Source: Hetaerina americana (taxonomy: Eukaryota; Arthropoda; Insecta; Odonata; Calopterygidae). Taken from it: a stretch of 64,000 bases of DNA. Made by a program: the position numbers and the translations under genes. The notes beneath the pieces are model-generated. The model was not told the origin of the DNA and searched no databases. It was given only the letters and a program-made list of their open reading frames with translations. Each line of letters begins with the position of its first letter. Position 1 is the stretch's first letter. This document shows positions 13,801 through 22,800 of the stretch, in pieces. The stretch lies in assembly GCA_022747635.1 (NCBI GenBank), contig JAKTNV010000005.1, positions 45,439,013 through 45,503,012 of the forward strand, given 5' to 3'.

Positions 13801-16800
13801 ATTGCCTTCTTTTTTGACTGAAAACGACGTGGTTTTTTTGGTCTCGGCTCATTTGGTGAACGCCATTCACTTGCCTGATGTCTGGATTGCGTGTCGTACT
13901 CATAAACCCACGTCTCGTCTCCAGTAATGATCCTTTTGATGAATGTGGGATCGGATTCAGCCTCGCAAATCATGTCTTTTGCGACGTCAACACGGTCTCT
14001 TTTTTGCATGAAATTGAGGTCTTTTGGAACCAACTTTGCTGCTACACGACGGAAACCCAAATCATTAACCACAATGTCTTGGGCGGATCCATAGGCAATG
14101 TTCAAGTCCTCCGCTATTTCTCTGATGGTTAATTTGCGGTTATTGACCAACATTTCTTTTACTTTATCAATTTTTTCACCGACTTTCGATGTCGATGGTC
14201 TGCCACTGCGTTCATCATCTTCGATTGACTCACGACCACTTCTGAACCGCTCGTGCCACTGGTAAACGACCGTTTTTTTTAGAGAATCGTTGCCGAAACA
14301 CTTTTCCAACATTTCCAACGTCCGTGCGCCACTAAATCCGTTTTTTACGCAAAATTTAATACAAGTTCGTTGTTGCAAATTTAAATCCATTTCTGCAATT
14401 GTAAAAAATCGCCAACACACGCAGAGATAGATGTACTCTTGGCTACGTAACTTTTGCAAATGTCAAGTTATGACACTAAGATTTAAAGGGAATATCAACA
14501 ACAGATGTACCAATTTAACAAAAAAAACAGAACTCAAATCGGAACGATGGGAGCGCCACACGGTGGTTATTCCGGGAACTTTTTGTTCAAGGTAGTATGC
14601 TATCCCTATTATTGTGATTTACATAATTTAGAAAATGTGGGTGTTTATGATTCATCCCTTAATTTCCTCATTAACCATCAGAAAAACTTGCAATAATTTC
14701 ACAAAATGATTTTCATTTCAATCAAAGATACACAAATTTAGTGTATAAGATGCTACTAAAATCATCTAGTTGAGATAAAAACAAATTATTTTTTGAATAA
14801 ATTGAAAAACTGAAAAATGAATAAAAAATGAACAATGTTCATCAAAGAGTAAAGTGGATAACAAGCAAACCAGTCAATTACTCACGATTCCTGGGATTGT
14901 TCTCTATTTGCTATTCACAAAAGACTGCAGCTGTTGGTCACTTCTAATAAATATTAATATGATCTTTCATTTTCCTATCCAAAGGTTATTATCTCAAGTG
15001 AATTCAAAATTAGTAGTTAATTTTTGTTTATCTTGTGGCTTTTTAACTCAGAAATTACTCAATGTATCCATGAAGTCCCTAGCATAAGCCTCAAATATTC
15101 CAATCCATAATGCCAGCCATAAATTTACTGATAAATGTAAACACAGTCATTTTTCAAATGGGATCAAATGTATTCATTCGTTGCTCTCAGAATTACGAGG
15201 GTTATCCGGAAAGTAGTACCCGTTCGTGCCGCATGAAGTGCTGACGACGCGAGTAGCCGCTGGACGAGGTCAGATAGCTTCAGTGGCTTGTCTGCCTTCT
15301 CTGAGCCAAGTTGCGTGACGCTAGCATTGCCTGTGTTGTTTCTGTGATTGTTTACAATGTTTAAAAAAATTGAGAACGCCGCCAGTTGTGAAGTGAGGGC
15401 AGTGATTAAATTCCTCAATGCAAGAAACGTTCGCCCATGTGATATTCATCGCCAATTAAAGGAGGTGTATGGAGACAATGTAATGGACGAGTCGTCTGTT
15501 CGGCGGTGGTGTCGCAACTTCAACATGGGGAGGGGGAACACACACGACGATGAGCGTTCGGGGAGACCGTCTGTCATTACAGACCAACTGGTGAGCTCAG
15601 TTGACGAATTCGTGAGGAACGATCGGCGCGTCACAATTGATGACATCTGTGAGCATTTTCCCAATGTTTCTCGAACAATTGTTCATGAAATTGTTAAACA
15701 CCATCTGCATTATGCAAAAATTTGTGCAAGATGGGTCCCTCGCGTATCTCAATGAGCTGGCGGCGAAGGACTATGCAGCAGGAATACAGAAACTTGTCAC
15801 ACGTTATGACAAATGCCTTAATTTGCTTGGAGATTATGTTGAGAAGTAGTTTAAAGTATCCTCTTTCAAATAAAATTTTTTATGTTTGTTAATATTTACT
15901 TTTGTGTCTTTATTTCACGAACGGGTACTACTTTCCGGATGACCCTCGTATATCTCACAGTATTTTTAATGATTGTTTAAGACTAAGCTACTGGCGCTTT
16001 TCTGAATTGGTGTGGTAAAGTTTGACTTAAACATTGGCATATAATAAGGGGAGAGTAAGAGTATATATGTATCAAAATTTGATGATAATGCTGGAACAAT
16101 CTCTTGGCTAACAAGTCCATTTGAGTATGTAGCCTTCTACCAATTATGCATTCAGCTTAAGTGTGTGGGCAAATGGCCAAGCATGCAAAATTCTTTGTTT
16201 CTTTAATGATTTTACAGTCCAGGAGAAGCTCATTATTTATTAGTATCATGATAAATATTATACTGTGTTTTTTAATTCACAGATATTGTAATGTGTATGT
16301 TCTTTGTATTCATTTTAAAATCAACTGAAAAAGTATTTTGGTCAATAGAATTGTAATATTGCCAATTCTCTTCATTAATGTTAAGAGTACCATTAGAATT
16401 CTTCATGATTAATCCTTAACCTGCTTTTACTTAATTTAGAAAATGCTTCGATTCTGCTCCTGCAAGCCTTCAAAATTTAGTCTCTTCATCAACCTTTCAC
16501 TTGTCCTCTGAAAGTGGTGGCCGAGGAAGTCTTCCAATAGACTCACCCCATCGCCTTGCCAGCATATTGGACTCCCAGATAGCTAGTTCACGTAGTGAAC
16601 TTGTGCGGCTAGAAGAAATACGAAAAATGCAGGTAATTAGTGTGGTCTTAACTTCTTATCCCAAGTATTCACTAATTTGTCATGAATTTTCACAAGAAAA
16701 AAAATAAACATGCTTCCCCTTCTGTTGAATTCCTAGAAGCATGTTGATGCAAAAAATAGTCAAAGCAAATATATTTGGCCAATTTGTATTCCCTAGCATC

Positions 16801-19800
16801 AAAAATTTTTTTTAATGGAAAAGAAATTAATGGAATATTTTTACTAAAAACATTGCATCAAAGATTAAAATGTTACTGTGATTTAAAAAATATTTGACTT
16901 TTCAAATTTGGCCTCAAAACCAATATGTGCCATTTTTATTAATTTATTTCAGACTGAAACTGAGAATCTAAGAGGGCAGTTATCTTCCATGATTGAGAAG
17001 TATAATGCTCTTGCAATTAGACACGTGCAGTATAAGGCAAAGAGAAAAGCACAAGTTGATGATCTAAGGCAAGTTAAGAAACTTTCATTTTTTGTCCAGT
17101 GCATGTACATTTTTTATTCTAGAATATACTTACATCTACATAATACCCCGCAAGCCGCCGCAAGGGCGTGTGGCGGGGGATGTTAGGTCACCAACCGTAA
17201 AAAGGAAAAATACCACATGCAAAAAAACAAGGTGGAAAATTACACCCACAGCAGCGCACACACTCATGCAAAAATCCCTTCATCCAACAATCATGCAAAC
17301 ACATATACCGCAAAACAACAAAAAACTGCACCTCAGGATGCAGCACGAAAGCCATCCTACAACATGCAAGCTAGGACACAACAAGCAAGAATGTGAAACA
17401 TCGCTACCACATGAACATGCACCAAAAAACACTCTATCCCCCAAAGAGACTGTAAAAGGCAGGGAATGCGACCCAACATTGCAGGTAGCAGGAATTTCCC
17501 CCCACGTAGAGGGACGAGGGATTGAAAGGGAGACTTAAAAACAGATGAACAGAACACGAATGAGGTCATTCGGAAAGAATGGGTTATTATAACAAAACAC
17601 CTAAGGTTGGTGGAAGAGCATGCATTTAAGTAAACTAATTATTTTTAGATGCTGAGGGTGGCAAGTGGAATTTTTGCTATCTATAACCCTGCAGTCGCTA
17701 TCCCGCACTGTCTGTGGGAAACTTTACACTGTTATAGTTAGGTTTTCATGGTTGATGTTTTGAAATTTTCACATTATGAAATCAGTTATAAGTTTCAATC
17801 TATCTGCATAACCTATTGTAGGTAATATAATCACTTGTAAATTAACTTTTTTTAATATTTCTTAAAATTTACATTTTGTAATATCGTGCCATAATGTTTT
17901 TCAATTAATCATTTTATTCCTATGTTCAGGTCAGCTGATAGCTGATATGAATCCTATTATGCTGTAAACATACCCTATGGCAATTCATAATGAAGCATTC
18001 AGTACCCCATGGATTAGCGAGTGCCAAAAAATATAATTTGTAAATAGCAAGTTGTGAGGCCCTATGAAGTGTCATATAATGTTAAGAAACACTGAATATA
18101 TTGATTGGAGCATTAATTCATTTTAGTTTATGATTAATAGTTGAAAAATCTGTAAAATATTTCAACTTAAATTTCATTAGCAAATTGTAGTTGTATATTT
18201 AATACATAGTTGTCTTGTAGAGACATCTATGTACTCATCTATGTACTCATTATCATCTAAGTACCATATAACAAAGATAATTGAAGTAGACGGCTGAGTC
18301 TGAGTTATTTGTTGATTTGAATTTTGTATTGATGTTTTCATCTAACCATGTTGTGACAGCTGCTGTCAGGCAGAAAATACAGGTTCCTGTATTCTTCTAG
18401 ATTACTTCACCTAGATACTGAACTTGAGCAGAATGCCATTGCTTTAGCAGTCATCATTTTACACAGAATACTTCAGTCAAATGGGAAAATTCTAAAAGCT
18501 GTGTAATTTAGGAAAGCATTTTTTTTACACTAAACTTTGTCAGAAATCTTGTTAGAGGTAAACAATGATTTTGATCACAATCGGAGGGGCCATGGTTAAA
18601 TCATTTGTTGGATGGTGGTATGCGTATATCTAGTTAAATCATTTATGCATTTAATTTTTTTAGTGCTGTACGCTTGCATGTTCATCCATTATACTTACTA
18701 TATTAGTGGTAATATTTTATAGAATTATTTTTATTATTATTAAGTAATCTACCGTTTAAGGTAGGTTTTGCATGGACCCAACTACCAAATTAATATTTTG
18801 TTACTCCTATCATTTATAGAATTATAACATAAAAGTTATAAATTTATAAAATTTATATTAAAATTTAAACAATTTTGACTTTGAGAAAATAGTTAAGGGA
18901 AAAATCAACTTGAGATCATGTCAAACAAAAAATGAGAAATTACTCCACTCCATAATGGCAAAAAGCTTTGCCATTGGAAACGTTTTGAATCCATAATTTG
19001 TTATAAATATCTTTTTAGAAACAGGCTAGATGTGGAGCTAAGCTCCTTGCAGTGTGAAGTGGAAAGTCTGCAGTCACGCCTGACTGTTCAGAGAAAAGCT
19101 CAACGTGGTGAAGAAGCTCTTCGGAGACGTGTGGAAGCTGACCATCGCCGTTTACAAGAAGAGAAGAGAAAATTATTAGTGAGGTAATAACCAGTCATAA
19201 GAACTTACTTGAAGTCTTTCATACCACAGCTTTTACATGCATTTAAATGCTCTGTTACTTTCTTGAAAAAAATGTTGGTTGAACATATGACGAGTTAAAC
19301 TCAGGCATCTGTCCATCCAACATCCCTATGCACTAAGCTCGGGCAACTGACAAACTGGCCTTTCGCAATAACCTTCTCATCCATCTATGAATCTACTTGA
19401 CTTGAAATGATTTCATTCTTGAATTGCATTCCAATTAAATCTTGGAATAATCTGTTGCAAACTTGAAAATTATTATAAATTACAACTGAAAGGTATTATT
19501 ACTTGTTTAGTTGAAATGAAAAATTAATCCATAAGCAACTCAAGTGTGGATTCAAACTTATTATAAGTATATTTTACCCAAATTCTGATGTATTAATCTC
19601 TCTTTTATGATCCACCATTATCTTCACTACTACGGTGTGACATTGTCAGGCATTAAATAAGGCAGGCATAAAATAACCTGTAACTTGATACTCTTGTACA
19701 AAATGGTAAAATTTTACCAGCGTGGAACAAAAATGAGAAAAAATCAAACAAAGAGAAAGAGGGATAATGTTTAAGAAGGCAACCACTAAAAATTGATAAA

Positions 19801-22800
19801 CACAAGCTAGTCCCATAGTTTTGTTTACTCTATGTGATGAAATTGTTAGTGATCATAACTCATTGTATGGTTTTCATATGTAAAATCAATACATTACATG
19901 TAAATAATTTGGTATCAGAGAAGTTGGTTAAAGAATGATGGTCAGAACGTAGTCATACTTATAGCTATAATATATGCTGCTTCATTGATTTATTTAGAGC
20001 AACTTATGTTGGTTCAGAGGTTGCCTTACATAAGATCTTATTTGGCATCGAGATTTGGTTTGTAAGTTGAATAGTTGCCATGTTCATAATCCTCCATAAT
20101 CTCATGTGCCTAATAGATAATGGAAAACCAGTGTCCTTTGCTAAAGACAACCCTAGGTCATGCCTGTTCAAAAGTTATTACATGTTTGCTATCTTTGATA
20201 AATACTCATACCTTGGATTCTTCACTTATTAAAATGTTCACACTCTGTGTAGCACCTGTATTGTGTGGGTGGCTCATACTTAAACTTTAATTATAAAAAA
20301 ATTACCTTTAACAATCAATTAAAAGAATATTCATACTGCAATGTACAAAGCGTACACTTTTCATTTGGAGAGTGGATTTATTAGGATTACAATTTACCTT
20401 TCATTCTGTATAATCAAGTCTACTGTACTTTGTCTAGAGTACAAATTTCAGTGCTTTCAATGTTAGAATGTTTCTGGCAATACTTTTTATTAGATTCCCC
20501 ACATTAACTCGTTGTTGATCAGTGGCATCGCAATACAATCCTGTTCCCGGGCTTCCTATTCATCCCTGCCACTACCATGGATCTTTAAGGAGCAGAGAAA
20601 AGGATTCTTTTCTCTGATTACCTTGAAGACTTACTTTAGAATCATATTTTGTGCCATCTTTTAGTGGGGAATAACATTGCTCTATTCATCATTACATTAA
20701 GCTGGATATGTAGTGTGACAGCAGTGGGAAACAATATTTATAACAAGGCACCATATGTAGTCCTTTTCAATGAAATCGCCGTTGACAAAAGTTAGAGTCT
20801 TGCGCAGGTTTAGGTGCCTCTGCTTTCTCCCTTCTCAAAAGGGACCTAGGAAGATGGATCATTCTTCTGACACCTTCCCTTGGACCATGGATGAGGTTTA
20901 GGAGGGATAAAACACTAGACAAAAGTACTAGTTCTCCCAGAAAGAATGATTGCAGCTGTGAATAAGTCAGCTTATAAAGCTGATCTTTATAAACATATAT
21001 ATGTATATCTTCTAAAGCAATAATTTCTAAATAATAGGGCTAGTATTATGATGTGACCACATTTTCCCATAATATGTGAAGTTGGCTGTCTTTAATGATA
21101 ATGGATTACTTTCATCGAAATTTACAGTTTGATAATGTGCTGTAGTATAATTGTTTTACTTTATTTTCATATGCAAACTAGTTGAGAATTTAACATGGGT
21201 GTGACATTTAGACGATGTAGGTACTGTGGAATCTTGCTTAACGAGCACCTTGCACAGTAATTTGCATAAGCAAGCAAAAATATTGGTCTTGAAAATGACT
21301 GTTATCGAGCAAACGAGACAGGTCTCTTCTGGAAGAAGATGCTAAGGTGAACCTTTATTTGTGAATGTAAAAGTATAAGAGAATGTATAGCCCAGCCCAA
21401 GCTAACCAAGGCCATCTCAGGCTGCTATTTAGTGCAAATGGAAGCATCGACCTGATCATTAAACCCCTGCTTGCTTAAAATTCAGGAACTCCATGAGTCT
21501 TCAAGAAATTTTAAGTCCCAAACAGTCACACTTAGTTTCTCTCTAGAATTAAGGTTTGGCCTGCCTACACCCCTTCCCCTGTTTGGTAGTGAAATTACCC
21601 CCAAATCCATGTAAACCCTTCTTTCCTCACCTGCCACCTACTTGGATAAACTAGAACACATTGGGAATCAGAGAAAACATATATTTTTTATGATTTCACC
21701 CTCATCTCCGCAATATGCTGTCAAATATGTACTGTTTTTATTTTGGAAGGCTGAATTTTTAATTGTTCAGCATATTTTTGACTTTTTCCTGTTAAGTATA
21801 ATAAAATAAACAAAAAAGTTCACTTCCTGGCTCCTGGTATCCGACCATTCTCTGCTAATCATACATGTCTTCAGGTATTCATACTCAAAATCTTAGTGAG
21901 GGTGGTTGGGATGTGATCGGATCCACGGAAGAACTGTACCACTACTCTTTTAATACAGGGAAGGGGTATGAAAAACATTTTTTGGACTGGTGAAGTCATG
22001 GAATTTTGAAGTCAGAAAGTGGCAACCCTGCCATTCTAGCGGTTGTCTTCCTTTCCGATCCCTGGCTGGTGGTAAAGTGAAAGATACCCTTTTTTTGCAG
22101 TGAGGCAGGATATGTAACACTTTAGATGCTCATTGGTAAAGAATCTCTCAGCTTCAGTTTAATGAGGACCCCTTTTATTCACACTACTCTATTTTTTGTA
22201 CAGTGTATGCAGTTTATTATTTGTAAAATTTCATTTTCAACTAGTCTGTCTATCTGGGAAAAAATAAGTCCTACTGCTTTTGGGACTGACCTTGTAGTGA
22301 GTTGATATATCTGATCTATGATTCAAAGACATGATAATTAACAATTGAATATTTCATCATATCATGCTAACTTATTGTTTAAGTTTTCACCATTTTTATC
22401 AGTGAATTATGTATTGTGAACTTAATTGCTAGTTAACTGAAAATGTGCACCCCATTATTCTTTATGCTATCTGGTATGAATAGAATAAGAGATATTTGAA
22501 TTATTTTAATTGAATTTTTAACTGTTAATATTCCTGGGTTTTCTCATTGATGCTTTTAGTGCACTCAACCTTGAATGTGTTGTACGAGACAAGGAGCGTG
22601 AGGTATATGTACTGCAGAGGAAGGTTCGAATGCTGGAAAATGCAAATTCTGATTTTTTGGCCAAAGTACTCCAGCTAAAATACACATCAAGACCGCCTGG
22701 GGGTAGTCTAGGAACACCTCCATTATCTCCAGCAACCACTCCCACTGAAGATATTAAATGTGAAATTAACAGTTTTCCAGATGACCCAGTTCAGAATCAC

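Noticed and set aside
13402..14132. Three + frames over the mariner
   Set aside because: Antisense shadows of the intact mariner transposase.
14505..14696. + frame starting MYQFNKKNRTQ, mirrored by a - frame at 13033-13356
   Set aside because: Both come from the two arms of the mariner inverted repeat, not from a gene.
17092..17538. 148-codon + frame
   Set aside because: Its length comes from an A/C-rich repeat patch lacking T-starting stop codons. It overlaps the GC-AG intron and has no domain.
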